A DNA stretch of 38,516 bases from an uncultured Granulosicoccus sp. Its GTDB lineage: Bacteria > Pseudomonadota > Gammaproteobacteria > Granulosicoccales > Granulosicoccaceae. Below, in pieces: positions 17,640 through 28,393 of the stretch. Below the pieces are notes generated by a model. The model made no database searches. It was given only the letters and a program-made list of their open reading frames with translations, and had not been told where the DNA came from. Where the stretch lies: positions 1 to 38,516 of the forward strand of contig CALKLO010000029.1 of NCBI GenBank assembly GCA_937991945.1. Direction: 5' to 3'. Both the position numbers and the translations under genes were made by a program. Every line of letters begins with the position of its first letter. Position 1 is the stretch's first letter.

Positions 17640-18437
17640 CTATCTGTTCTTAGGTTTTTCGGTTGCTGCTAGTATTCCTCGAAAAATGGCCACCTCGTTA
17701 CCGCTCGGCCGATTAGTTTCAAAATACCGCCGAACCCGCCTACGCAGCAGCCTCGGGTTGTCCGGGTTCATAAATCCAGTGTTGATCATGACGCGATCTA
17801 AGTGATCGAAAAAATGCCCCATCACCTCGCTCGTAGCTGGCAACTCATCTGGATCTGTAGCAACTTCCGGCTCTTGTGCCGTACCGTCAGCAGAGCTTTT
17901 CCACTTACCAGGCATTGGCTGAGGCGCTCCCAACGGAACAGACACCAATGCTTGCGAAAGCTCGTAAGACACCACTTGAACCGCACTTCCGAGATTCAAT
18001 GATGAAAAATCAGGATTACACGGAATTCTCAACAAGCGGGTGCACAGATCAAGCGACTCATTACTCAAGCCCGAACGCTCTTGACCAAACACCATGGCCA
18101 CTTTTTCTCCGGCGGGCAAAGTCTTGGAGAGCGCACCAATTTCGTCGGCTATTTCTCGACAAGCCAACAGTGGCACGGCGAGCTGGCGGGCACGCGCACT
18201 GGTGCCAACAACCATCCTGCAGTCTGCAATGGCGTCGCTGAGAGTTTCATAGGTTTGCGCATCTTTTAGGACATCATTGGCCCCAGAGGATCTAGCCAGA
18301 GCTTCTGCTGACAAATGCGGACAGGTGTCTACCAAACGAAGGTTGGTAAACCCCATAGTTTTCATTGCGCGCGCTGCCGCGCCCAAGTTTCCAGTGTGGG
18401 TCGTGCCCACCATGACAAAAACGATTTCAAGACTCAT
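17640..18437 (-). CDS. trmJ: tRNA (cytidine/uridine-32-2'-O)-methyltransferase TrmJ
   Basis: SPOUT-class methyltransferase acting on position 32 of the tRNA anticodon loop, using S-adenosylmethionine. 265 residues. Family blocks: TTHTGNLGAAARAMKTMGF near the N-terminus, GTSARARQ (78-85), MVFGQERSGLSNE (115-127) and SSLNLGSAVQVVSYEL (145-160), which form the SAM-binding trefoil knot. The C-terminal extension (about 165-265) is the dimer/tRNA-binding region. Divergent from suhB, the arrangement known from E. coli. Confidence 0.93.
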   Translation of the reverse strand: MSLEIVFVMVGTTHTGNLGAAARAMKTMGFTNLRLVDTCPHLSAEALARSSGANDVLKDAQTYETLSDAIADCRMVVGTSARARQLAVPLLACREIADEIGALSKTLPAGEKVAMVFGQERSGLSNESLDLCTRLLRIPCNPDFSSLNLGSAVQVVSYELSQALVSVPLGAPQPMPGKWKSSADGTAQEPEVATDPDELPATSEVMGHFFDHLDRVMINTGFMNPDNPRLLRRRVRRYFETNRPSGNEVAIFRGILAATEKPKNR

Positions 18438-18562
18438 AGCGTAATGATGTCACAACTAAGGAACTTCACTGCAAAACTTGTTAGCGGAATCACTCAAAAA
18501 TCGTCGATTGACGTCGTTTCGCATTACACTAGGGAGTTCTGCCACAGACAAGCGAAAATACC

Positions 18563-19381
18563 ATGCAACCGATGCTAAACATTGGCATCCGAGCTGCCCG
18601 CGCAGCCGGCAAGGTCATCACCCAAAGTATCGATCGTTACGACCCGATGACGATTGAAAAAAAACAGCGCAACGACTTCGTCACAGAAGTTGATCACAAG
18701 GCCGAGGCGGAGATCGTTAACACGCTCAGCCGAGCCTACCCTGATCATTCTTTTCTATGCGAGGAGAGCGGACTCATTGGCGATGAAAACGCAGAATTTC
18801 AATGGATTATTGATCCACTGGATGGGACAACCAATTTTATCCACGGTTTACCCCACTTCAGCGTGTCGATTGCTTTGACACAGAACGGCAAGTTATTCCA
18901 AGCCGTCGTTTATGATCCAATGCGCCAAGAATTATTTACGGCAGGCAAAGGTGAAGGTGCATTTCTCGATAGCAAGCGTCTTCGAGTATCCCCTACATCA
19001 CAACTTGACAGCGCCTTGTTGAGCTGCGGCTTTCCGTATCGTGACGGCCAGGACTTGGATTTCTTCCAACGCACATCCAGGCACTACACAGAACGAAGCG
19101 GTGGCGTCCGACGCTTGGGCTCAGCAGCATTAGATCTGGCTTACGTCGCGGCGGGTCGTTTCGACGGCACCTGGCTAACAGGCCTTAAAAGCTGGGATAT
19201 GGCTGCTGGTGGCCTTATTGTCAGAGAAGCAGGTGGCTTACTGAATGATTTTGATGGCGGTGACGACTGGCTGAGCCTAGGAGAAGTAATCGCTGCAACT
19301 CCAAAAATTCACCATCAGATGCTCGAAGTCATGAAGCCGTTGTCAGCTGCGCGGCATAAAATGCACCGTAAAAAGAGCTAA
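18563..19381 (+). CDS. suhB: Inositol-1-monophosphatase family protein SuhB
   Basis: Mg-dependent phosphatase of the inositol monophosphatase family; in E. coli SuhB also works in rRNA transcription antitermination with Nus factors. 272 residues. The metal site is visible: Glu67-Glu68 (CEESG), Asp84 and Asp87 in IIDPLDGTTNF, and Asp212 in SWDMAAGG. The only plus-strand gene in the conserved part of the window, divergent from trmJ with a 125-bp gap. A downstream inverted repeat at 19425-19454 is shared with convergent secF. An ATG four codons into the frame (MLNIGIRAAR) is an alternative start. Confidence 0.94.
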   Translation: MQPMLNIGIRAARAAGKVITQSIDRYDPMTIEKKQRNDFVTEVDHKAEAEIVNTLSRAYPDHSFLCEESGLIGDENAEFQWIIDPLDGTTNFIHGLPHFSVSIALTQNGKLFQAVVYDPMRQELFTAGKGEGAFLDSKRLRVSPTSQLDSALLSCGFPYRDGQDLDFFQRTSRHYTERSGGVRRLGSAALDLAYVAAGRFDGTWLTGLKSWDMAAGGLIVREAGGLLNDFDGGDDWLSLGEVIAATPKIHHQMLEVMKPLSAARHKMHRKKS

Positions 19382-19424
19382 CTTAGTCGAATACCGCTAT
19401 TGCTCTAAAAGGAGCAGAGTAAAC

Positions 19425-19454
19425 ACCCTCCAAGGCTTTCCCAGCTTGGAGGGT
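19425..19454. terminator. Shared terminator hairpin between convergent suhB and secF
   Basis: ACCCTCCAAG (19425-19434) and CTTGGAGGGT (19445-19454) form a perfect 10-bp stem with a 10-nt loop. Tails are short (TAAATAA on the plus side, GTTTACT on the minus side), so it is probably a moderate bidirectional terminator. Confidence 0.7.
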
Positions 19455-19477
19455 TAAATAACAAGCCTTACCAGCCC

Positions 19478-20416
19478 CTAAGGGGTGGAATCCAACTCAG
19501 CGCCTTCCTTTTCAACAGGCATTAAGTCTTCCTTGGATATTCCAAGACGCAGAACCGCGATACTGGCTACGAAGATGGATGAGTAAGTACCGACAACCAC
19601 ACCAATGATGAGCGCTAACGCAAAACCATGGATTATTTGACCACCAAACACGAACAGTGAGATCAATACAAGCAATGTGGTCATGGAGGTAATAACCGTA
19701 CGCGATAAAGTTTGATTAACAGACTGATTCATGACTTCGGCAGGCGTGCCGCTTCTCATCGATATGAAATTTTCTCGTATTCTGTCAAACACAACAATAG
19801 TGTCGTTCAGCGAGTAGCCAATAACCGCCAAGATAGCGGCAAGAATAGTCAAATCGAACTCAACCTGAAACAGGGCAAAGAATCCGACGGTAATGACCAC
19901 ATCGTGAACCAGTGCTAATACAGAGCCGACTGAAAATTTCTTTTCAAATCGGAACCATATGTACGCAACGATTCCAAACAAAGCCGCAAGCACTGCCAAA
20001 CCGCCCTTCTCTCGAAGCTCCTCACCTACCTGAGGTCCGACGAACTCTACCCGCCTCATTGTCACTTCAGATTCGCTTGCCTCTCCAAGCACTCGCAAAA
20101 CCTCGGTACTAACACTTGCGCCTGTAAAACCCTCTTTTGGAGCCATACGAATAAGCACCTCGGTGCTAGCACCAAACGTTTGTACTTGAGAGTCAGGAAG
20201 ATCAGCGACAGCCAAGGCAGTTCGGATCACATTGAGGTCCGGCGCTTCTTCGTAGCCAACTTCTATGGTGTATCCACCTGTAAAATCAACCCCTAGGCTA
20301 AGACCACGAAAACCAATGGCGAGCACAGAAGCAACAATCAAAAAACCTGAAATCATGACCGCCACTTTGTAGTGACTCATAAAATCAAATGAGGTATCAC
20401 GAACTAAACTACGCAT
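19478..20416 (-). CDS. secF: Protein translocase subunit SecF
   Basis: Inner-membrane RND-type partner of SecD that uses proton motive force to finish protein export through SecYEG. 312 residues with six membrane segments: TM1 about 17-37, a periplasmic loop (38-135) with GVDFTGG and FVGPQVGEEL, then five segments. The TM4 motif GYSLNDTIVVFDRIREN is at 200-216. ATG with AGGAT upstream. 77 bp after secD. Length is typical of stand-alone SecF. Confidence 0.95.
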   Translation of the reverse strand: MRSLVRDTSFDFMSHYKVAVMISGFLIVASVLAIGFRGLSLGVDFTGGYTIEVGYEEAPDLNVIRTALAVADLPDSQVQTFGASTEVLIRMAPKEGFTGASVSTEVLRVLGEASESEVTMRRVEFVGPQVGEELREKGGLAVLAALFGIVAYIWFRFEKKFSVGSVLALVHDVVITVGFFALFQVEFDLTILAAILAVIGYSLNDTIVVFDRIRENFISMRSGTPAEVMNQSVNQTLSRTVITSMTTLLVLISLFVFGGQIIHGFALALIIGVVVGTYSSIFVASIAVLRLGISKEDLMPVEKEGAELDSTP

Positions 20417-20493
20417 GCGCTGATCCTGCGTTCATCACAGAGGCTGATGAACAAATAGTTGTCGACAATAGAGTAAGAAATAAACGCATGTCA

Positions 20494-22311
20494 TTATATA
20501 GGTAGTGTTTGTAAGCGCTTGCCACCAAACAGTGCATTAACCAAAACGCGAGTCCCGAAGATCGCCGTAAACATTGAGGTCAAGATGCCAATGCAAAGCG
20601 TAATCGCAAACCCTTTGATCGGCCCCGTTCCCATACTGAATAGTACGACTGCAGCAATGAGTGTTGTGATGTTTGCATCTGCGATGGTCACAAACGCCTT
20701 GTCGTAACCCGCTGACAACGCCGCCTGCACACTGCCACCTGCTTTGAGCTCTTCACGTATCCGCTCAAAGATCAACACGTTCGCATCAACCGCCATACCT
20801 GTGGTCAGTACGATTCCTGCAATACCTGGCAACGTTAGAGTTGCGCCCAGAACACCCAACACGGCAACGATAAGCACAACGTTTGTCACCAGTGCCAGCC
20901 CTGCTATGACGCCGAATGTCCTGTAGTAAAAACCCATGAACACAACGACCAATGCCAACCCTACAACCGCTGAGAGAAACCCCTGCCTTATATTGTCCTT
21001 ACCTAGGCTCGGGCCTACGGTACGCTCCTCAACGATTTGCACGGGGGCTTTTAGCGCACCCGCTCTGAGTAGCAACGCCAAGTCAGTCGCTTCGTTAAGG
21101 CCTAAGCCGGTCGTTTGAAATCGATGACTCAGAACGTCATTAATCGTGGCGGTATTGATGACCTCTTCAATTTTGGTCACTTTCTTGATGATCTCGCCAT
21201 CAACCTCGACGCTATCTATTCGATTCTCGATGTACACCACAGCCATTAAATTACCCACATTATCTTGAGTAACTTCTTGCATACGACGCGCACCGGCGCT
21301 GTCTAAGTTAACAAACACAGCTGCCGAACCAGACTGCTGATCGATACCCGAAGAGGCACCCTTTATTTGATCACCTGTAACGATAATGTCTCGATCCAAC
21401 ATAACTGTGGAACCATCGTATCGTTGGGTATAAGCCTTTCCGTTGCCTCCCAGCGACACCAACCTGTATTCCAACGTTGCAGTCGCCCCGATGATGTCTT
21501 TGGCACGACCGGTATCTTGTACACCCGGCAACTGAACCACGATTCTATCGACGCCTTGCTGTTGGATAACAGGCTCCGACACACCGAGCTCATTAATACG
21601 ATTTCTCAGTGTGACGATATTCTGCTGCAATGCGCTGCGCTGCTCTTCCACGGCCGCAATCTCTGTCAGATTGGCCGTGATGTAAGCGTACTCATCGTCT
21701 TCAGAGGTGTCGAAATCTAAACTAAAAACATCGCGGCGCAGGATCGGCAGCATTAGATCTCTATTTGCCTCGTCTTTAAACCGAGCGCTGATCTCGCCGT
21801 TTCTGTATTGAATGGAAGTTCCACGAATACCTTCCCCTCTAACGCGACGCTTCCAATCCGGCACGAACCGCTCCTCAGCTGATGTGAGCGCAGTTTGCAT
21901 ATCCACTTCCATCAGAAAATGGACACCGCCTCTTAAATCCAAGCCAAGATACATCGGTGCTGCAATGTTTCTTAGCCACTCAGGACTGGCATCGACCAAG
22001 TTTAAGGATGTTATGAACCGATTTGGATCTAACGAATCTGCCAGTACATCCCGAGCTCTGATTTGATCGTCTTCACTAGCGAACAACGCTAGAAATCGAC
22101 CCTCATCAATGCGGATTTCGACATTTTCGAAACCTGCTTTGGACAAGGTCAAATCAAACTGACTAACCTCAATCGGCGTTAGTGGATCTGTTCGCCCTGA
22201 CACTTGGACGGCCGGATCGCTACCGAAAATATTGGGCAGTGCAAACAGCACCCCAACAATAGCGATCGCCGCCAACAGCAGCGTTTTCCAGAGAGGATTA
22301 GTATTGGTCAT
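20494..22311 (-). CDS. secD: Protein translocase subunit SecD
   Basis: Large subunit of the SecDF complex. 605 residues from the ATG at 22311; a TTG two codons upstream is less likely. TM1 lies at about 8-27, and a large periplasmic P1 domain starts after it, with LGLDLRGGVHFLMEVD at about 122-137. The C-terminal five-helix RND region includes the GMAVDANVLIFERIREEL motif at about 505-522, whose Asp matches the proton-path residue of the family. Typical of gammaproteobacterial SecD (about 615 residues). Part of queA-tgt-yajC-secD-secF. Confidence 0.95.
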   Translation of the reverse strand: MTNTNPLWKTLLLAAIAIVGVLFALPNIFGSDPAVQVSGRTDPLTPIEVSQFDLTLSKAGFENVEIRIDEGRFLALFASEDDQIRARDVLADSLDPNRFITSLNLVDASPEWLRNIAAPMYLGLDLRGGVHFLMEVDMQTALTSAEERFVPDWKRRVRGEGIRGTSIQYRNGEISARFKDEANRDLMLPILRRDVFSLDFDTSEDDEYAYITANLTEIAAVEEQRSALQQNIVTLRNRINELGVSEPVIQQQGVDRIVVQLPGVQDTGRAKDIIGATATLEYRLVSLGGNGKAYTQRYDGSTVMLDRDIIVTGDQIKGASSGIDQQSGSAAVFVNLDSAGARRMQEVTQDNVGNLMAVVYIENRIDSVEVDGEIIKKVTKIEEVINTATINDVLSHRFQTTGLGLNEATDLALLLRAGALKAPVQIVEERTVGPSLGKDNIRQGFLSAVVGLALVVVFMGFYYRTFGVIAGLALVTNVVLIVAVLGVLGATLTLPGIAGIVLTTGMAVDANVLIFERIREELKAGGSVQAALSAGYDKAFVTIADANITTLIAAVVLFSMGTGPIKGFAITLCIGILTSMFTAIFGTRVLVNALFGGKRLQTLPI

Positions 22312-22367
22312 ACTCAAAACGCTTCTTAAGGTTGGACGAGGATCACTAAATTTGTGCGCGTTGGATG

Positions 22368-22694
22368 CTAAACGCTTTTCAAAGTTCCGTTAGGTAACAA
22401 AGCAGCAATGGCCTGCTTTTGAACGTTGACTTCCATACCTTCAGCAACTCGAATGGTTACGAACGCATCACCCACTTTTGTGACGGTTCCACCCAGTCCA
22501 CCATTACTAACGACCTCATCGCCCTTTTTCAAGGCCGTGATCATAGCTTTATGTTCTTTCATACGCTTTTGTTGGGGACGGATCATCAAAAAATAGAAGA
22601 TCGGCAACATAAGCAGCAGAGGAAGAATACCCATGATGGAACCACCGGCGCCACCGGCAGATTGGGCGTATGCGTTACTGATGAAAAAATCCAT
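22368..22694 (-). CDS. yajC: Sec translocon accessory subunit YajC
   Basis: Small inner-membrane protein of the SecDF-YajC complex. 108 residues. It starts MDFFISNAYAQ, close to E. coli MSFFISDAVA. One membrane segment, about residues 21-39, is followed by the signature MIRPQQKRMKEHKAMI and a soluble beta domain (GDEVVSNGGLGGTVTKVGDAFV). The ATG at 22694 is preferred over a TTG two codons upstream. It lies 56 bp before secD. Confidence 0.95.
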   Translation of the reverse strand: MDFFISNAYAQSAGGAGGSIMGILPLLLMLPIFYFLMIRPQQKRMKEHKAMITALKKGDEVVSNGGLGGTVTKVGDAFVTIRVAEGMEVNVQKQAIAALLPNGTLKSV

Positions 22695-22791
22695 GGTCAA
22701 TGCTCTTAAAATGAGGGCGAAAGATAGCGATTAATTATGCCATACACAGCTCAATCAAGCGTATTTACCGACTACTAGTTAGCGGTTTAGA

Positions 22792-25028
<2,237 letters not shown>

Positions 25029-25051
25029 GAAACTGTCTTAGGATAAGCGCT

Positions 25052-25138
25052 TGGTGCCGGAGGCGAGACTTGAACTCGCACTCTGTTTCCAGAACCGGAT
25101 TTTGAATCCGGCGTGTCTACCAATTCCACCACTCCGGC
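25052..25138 (-). tRNA. tRNA-Leu (CAA)
   Basis: 87-nt class II tRNA with encoded CCA. Acceptor GCCGGAG pairs with CTCCGGC, it has a long variable arm, and the anticodon CAA corresponds to plus 25102-25104. It lies between the hpt terminator and queA. Confidence 0.97.
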
Positions 25139-25149
25139 AGCGCAGCAGA

Positions 25150-25178
25150 AGTGTAGGCAGATTCGGCAGGAACAACAA
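25150..25178 (-). promoter_or_regulatory. Candidate promoter of tRNA-Leu-queA
   Basis: On the minus strand TTGTTG (plus 25173-25178), 17-nt spacer, TACACT (plus 25150-25155). The spacing is right, but the boxes match only three and four of six. The predicted start falls almost at the tRNA 5' end, so the leader would be very short. Confidence 0.4.
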
Positions 25179-25189
25179 GCATCGGGGAA

Positions 25190-25214
25190 GAAAAAATGCC
25201 ACTTCTGCGGCATT
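25190..25214 (-). terminator. Intrinsic terminator of the phosphoribosyltransferase gene
   Basis: On the minus strand AATGCC, an 8-nt loop, then GGCATT running into a T tract (plus A run 25191-25196). It lies 56 bp past the stop codon at 25270 and before tRNA-Leu, separating the two units. Confidence 0.8.
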
Positions 25215-25269
25215 ATTTTCAGTTATTCAAGCAACTTGGCGGATTAAGGCAATAAATCCAACCGAAGTG

Positions 25270-25872
25270 TTAGTCTTCAGCCCGCATTTTCGTCGGCTCG
25301 ATGATCCCTTCCAACGACTTCATGACAGGAGTCAGGTGCGGTTTATTCTTCTCGATTTCAGATTTAGACAGGCCTTCCATCTCGTGGGGGAACACCAACC
25401 AGTCATCCGTTTTGTGGGCATAGTAATCAGGCTGAAAGTCAGTTTTATTTCTGTCAGGCTTAAAATACGCAGTGGCCACCCGCACATCGTGAGGCAGATT
25501 CTTACGCGCCCGCTCTTTAAGCTTATCAAGAATAGCTTTCACGCTTAGGCCGGTATCAAAAACATCATCCACAATAAGCAGAGAGTCTTCTTCGTTCATC
25601 TTTCTGGTCAAGTAGCTCAAGCCATGGACGCGCACATTATTTTTACGCCGAGCTATACCGGAATACGAAGACGTGCGTATGGAAATGTGATCGGTGGCAA
25701 CACCATAGAAGTCCAATAGCTCTTGGACCATAATGCCGACGGGCGTGCCCCCTCTCCACACGCCAACAATAAAATTGGGTCGAAATTCACTTTCCAATAT
25801 TTGTCGGCCAAGCTCGAGGGAATCTTCCAGCAACTTTTGCGCTGATATATAAACTTTTTCGTCTGTACTCAT
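25270..25872 (-). CDS. Purine (hypoxanthine/guanine-type) phosphoribosyltransferase
   Basis: Type I phosphoribosyltransferase, probably salvaging hypoxanthine or guanine with PRPP. 200 residues. FIVGVWRGGTPVG (34-46) and the PRPP-binding loop LLIVDDVFDTGLS (98-110) are clear, and PDYYAHKTDDWLVFPHE (149-163) matches the COG2236 branch rather than classic Hpt or Gpt; the exact base is not settled by sequence. It follows pyrF by 55 bp, so two PRPP-linked nucleotide genes sit together. A terminator follows. Confidence 0.82.
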   Translation of the reverse strand: MSTDEKVYISAQKLLEDSLELGRQILESEFRPNFIVGVWRGGTPVGIMVQELLDFYGVATDHISIRTSSYSGIARRKNNVRVHGLSYLTRKMNEEDSLLIVDDVFDTGLSVKAILDKLKERARKNLPHDVRVATAYFKPDRNKTDFQPDYYAHKTDDWLVFPHEMEGLSKSEIEKNKPHLTPVMKSLEGIIEPTKMRAED

Positions 25873-25927
25873 GTAACGCCTTCTAATTAAATAGGTAAAG
25901 CCTGGATACTTGACTACCCAGAATTAA

Positions 25928-26695
25928 CTAAACAGCAGCCTGCGCGGCAGCAATTTGAACTTCAGCCGCTAGCGCTGCCAGCACATCTATCGGTGAGGCC
26001 GCTTGCGTAATAGGACGCCCGATAACTAGGAAATCACTGCCTGCAAGTATGGCATCGAAGGGCGTCAGCGTGCGGCGTTGATCATCAGGTCGTCCACCGT
26101 GTGACGAAATATTCCCAAGCGGGACTGCACTGGCTGGATCCGGTCGTACACCAGGCGTAATGGTTAGAAAATTGTTTTTAGCAATAGACCGAATTAGCCC
26201 GACTTCATGCGGCGAGCACACAACTCCATCAAGTGCTGCTTGACGAGCAAGCGTGGCCAATCTCGCCACTTGATCAGCTGGCTCTACGTTAAGACCTGAT
26301 GCTTCCAACTCTGCCCTATCAAGACTGGTTAGTACTGTTACTCCAATGATTCGAGTACCACCACCTGTTGTAGCGTTCCGATCATATTGCTGAACCGCAT
26401 CACGAGCAGCAGATAGCATGGCTGGACCACCACTAGCATGCACATTAACCATCCACACACCTAATGACGCAGCTGCCTCTACTGCACTCGCAACGGTATT
26501 TGGAATATCGTGATATTTAAGATCTAGAAAAACATCAAAACCCGCCTTTTGACAGCGCTCAACAAAGGCAGGCCCTGCCAGAGTGAACAACTGGTTACCC
26601 ACCTTCAGGCGCGTCAGTTCCGGCTCCAACCGATCGACTAAATCGATAGCCTTACCAACATCTGCAAAATCCAGCGCTGTTATTATTCTATTCAT
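25928..26695 (-). CDS. pyrF: Orotidine-5'-phosphate decarboxylase
   Basis: Last step of UMP synthesis. 255 residues. Active-site residues Asp9 (ALDF), Lys31 (LKVG) and the Asp58-x-Lys60-x-x-Asp63 triad in LDLKYHDIPNTV are present, as is the phosphate-binding IITPGVRP-like stretch (TITPGVRPDPAS) and the final VIGRPI. ATG overlaps the lapB stop by 4 nt (ATGA). lapB-pyrF adjacency is conserved in gammaproteobacteria. The Ala-rich tail is about 20 residues longer than in E. coli. Confidence 0.96.
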   Translation of the reverse strand: MNRIITALDFADVGKAIDLVDRLEPELTRLKVGNQLFTLAGPAFVERCQKAGFDVFLDLKYHDIPNTVASAVEAAASLGVWMVNVHASGGPAMLSAARDAVQQYDRNATTGGGTRIIGVTVLTSLDRAELEASGLNVEPADQVARLATLARQAALDGVVCSPHEVGLIRSIAKNNFLTITPGVRPDPASAVPLGNISSHGGRPDDQRRTLTPFDAILAGSDFLVIGRPITQAASPIDVLAALAAEVQIAAAQAAV

Positions 26696-27873
26696 TCGCC
26701 TTCTACTCCGATGATTGTGGATACGCTATCCCATTGCCCACAACTGGGGCATCGCCAATGCATAACGTTACCTTGAAACCCGCAAGAACTGCATCGATAA
26801 GCCGGTTTGTCTTCAACGACTTTATCTAACAGATCGCATATAACTTGTACTTTGTCGCGCTCACCCGGCTTGCTCAGTTCGACCTGATCATGCGCCCAGT
26901 CACGCAAACCTTTCAGCGAGGGCCGTTTAAGTATCTGATCTTTGAAAAAACGATCAGCGAGCTGCGAATTAAATCGCGTCGCTATGACCTCACGCGTACT
27001 TCGGATAACCGAATAAGCATTGCGTTGTGAATGAATACGCTTAAGAAACTCATCCAATTCAGATGCATTACCGGCCTTTCGAAAAACGTCAAAGCGCTTA
27101 TCAATAATTTCGGGCACTAGCTCCGGTCGCAGTTGCTCTACCCGCTCATACAATTCGTTGGCACGTGAGTACTCACCTTCCTCCAACGCTAGATCTGCTA
27201 GCATCATTGACGCCCTAGCGCACGCTTCATCATGCCTCAGCGCCTTGATCAACTGTTCATCTGCCAGGTGCCGCTCTGCCGCTTTAATGGACTCAAGCGC
27301 CAGCTCGCAGTAGTAATGAGCTATGCGCCAACCCAGTGATTTATCGTTGTGATTCTGCGCAGCGGTGGCCACCACAATGGCTTGCTGCCAATCGCTTTCG
27401 CGCTCATGCAATTGCAACAAGCTTTGATGAGCCTCATCAACTTGATGACCTGACTGAATAAGATCTTTAAACGCTGCCTCTGATCGATCCAGCAAACCCG
27501 CAGACTCGTAATCGCGCGCCAACTCAAACCTGGCCATTGCGCGCACATCATCATCAAGTTCTTCGTTGTCGACAATGCTTGTGTGCATAAACACAGCACG
27601 CTCCATATCGCCTCTCTGACGATAATGGTTACCTAGAGCAATATGCGTGTCGGCGGTGTTTCGAGCAGCATCGGAGCTGTTGCTAAACAGTCCTTCAGGC
27701 GTCGCGGGTTGATCCGACAAAAGGACATTTAGCCCTTCATGAAATTCGCTACTGTAATCCCAAAATGCCTTTGTGGAATGCGCACCAGAGCGCTCATCGC
27801 TTCGCTTAGCCGCAAACCAGCCAGCCGCTGCAGCAACAGGGAGTAACAACCATAGTAGATCAGGAATGGACAC
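26692..27873 (-). CDS. lapB: Lipopolysaccharide assembly protein LapB (YciM)
   Basis: Inner-membrane anchored TPR protein that controls LPS synthesis by promoting FtsH degradation of LpxC. 393 residues. An N-terminal membrane anchor (about 5-22) precedes TPR repeats (about 75-330) and a C-terminal rubredoxin-type metal site with Cys361, Cys364, Cys375 and Cys378 (YRCSSCGF, WRCPSCGQW). Overlaps pyrF by 4 nt. The usual upstream partner lapA is absent: only 60 bp separate lapB from ihfB. Confidence 0.94.
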   Translation of the reverse strand: MSIPDLLWLLLPVAAAAGWFAAKRSDERSGAHSTKAFWDYSSEFHEGLNVLLSDQPATPEGLFSNSSDAARNTADTHIALGNHYRQRGDMERAVFMHTSIVDNEELDDDVRAMARFELARDYESAGLLDRSEAAFKDLIQSGHQVDEAHQSLLQLHERESDWQQAIVVATAAQNHNDKSLGWRIAHYYCELALESIKAAERHLADEQLIKALRHDEACARASMMLADLALEEGEYSRANELYERVEQLRPELVPEIIDKRFDVFRKAGNASELDEFLKRIHSQRNAYSVIRSTREVIATRFNSQLADRFFKDQILKRPSLKGLRDWAHDQVELSKPGERDKVQVICDLLDKVVEDKPAYRCSSCGFQGNVMHWRCPSCGQWDSVSTIIGVEGE

Positions 27874-27933
27874 CCACTCAGTCTAGCTCAATGCTGACTC
27901 TCAGAGCGCGGGGCAAGAACAATTTAAGGGGTC

Positions 27934-28299
27934 TTAATCGTCCAGGGAATCGTCACTGTCGTCATCATGTGGGTCGTTAACACCACCAGTGCCGTTGTTA
28001 ACTCTTTCTCGGAGCTCTTTACCGGGCTTAAAATGCGGCACATGTTTGCCACGAAGCGCCACAGCATCGCCAGATTTCGGATTTCGGCCCATACGAGCGC
28101 CTCGAAAGTGGAGACTAAAGCTACCAAAACCGCGTATTTCGATACGCTCGCCACCTGCTAGCTCCTGGCTCATTTTTTCCAGGATACTTTTTACTGCAAG
28201 CTCGACGTCTTTAGGGGCTAAATGACTCTGATTACGAGCCAGCGAATCGATGAGATCCGATTTAGTCAGACTGTTATCTGTACGTGACCGTTCGCTCAT
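27934..28299 (-). CDS. ihfB: Integration host factor subunit beta, extended at both ends
   Basis: DNA-bending nucleoid protein, partner of IhfA. The core (residues 11-103) contains [41 protein letters not shown] and [15 protein letters not shown], all close to E. coli IhfB. It is 121 residues instead of about 94: ten extra residues ([10 protein letters not shown]) at the N-terminus and an acidic tail ([13 protein letters not shown]) at the C-terminus. The N-terminal extension is supported by a full AAGGAGGT ribosome binding site 5 nt before the ATG at 28299. Downstream of rpsA, the conserved position. Confidence 0.94.
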   Translation of the reverse strand: MSERSRTDNSLTKSDLIDSLARNQSHLAPKDVELAVKSILEKMSQELAGGERIEIRGFGSFSLHFRGARMGRNPKSGDAVALRGKHVPHFKPGKELRERVNNGTGGVNDPHDDDSDDSLDD

Positions 28300-28304
28300 A
28301 CCTA

Positions 28305-28312
28305 ACCTCCTT
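28305..28312 (-). promoter_or_regulatory. Strong ribosome binding site fixing the ihfB start
   Basis: On the minus strand AAGGAGGT, fully complementary to the 16S 3' end, with 5 nt before ATG 28299. It is the best ribosome binding site I found in the window and supports the longer N-terminus of IhfB. Confidence 0.88.
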
Positions 28313-28330
28313 TCCCAACCGTTTATGAGT

Positions 28331-28355
28331 GAGGCGGGAAGACACTTCCCGCCTC
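28331..28355. other. 10-bp hairpin between rpsA and ihfB
   Basis: GAGGCGGGAA (28331-28340), loop GACAC, TTCCCGCCTC (28346-28355): perfect, GC-rich. On the minus strand no T run follows (ACTCATAAAC), so a processing or mRNA-stabilising role separating the rpsA and ihfB messages is more likely than termination. Confidence 0.6.
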
Positions 28356-28393
28356 GCTCTCTGGATAGGGTTAATACTTAACCGCTTTAGAAA

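Noticed and set aside
25052-25138. tRNA-Leu considered as an attachment site for an integrated element
   Set aside because: No integrase gene and no repeated tRNA 3' end nearby; the flanking genes are conserved.
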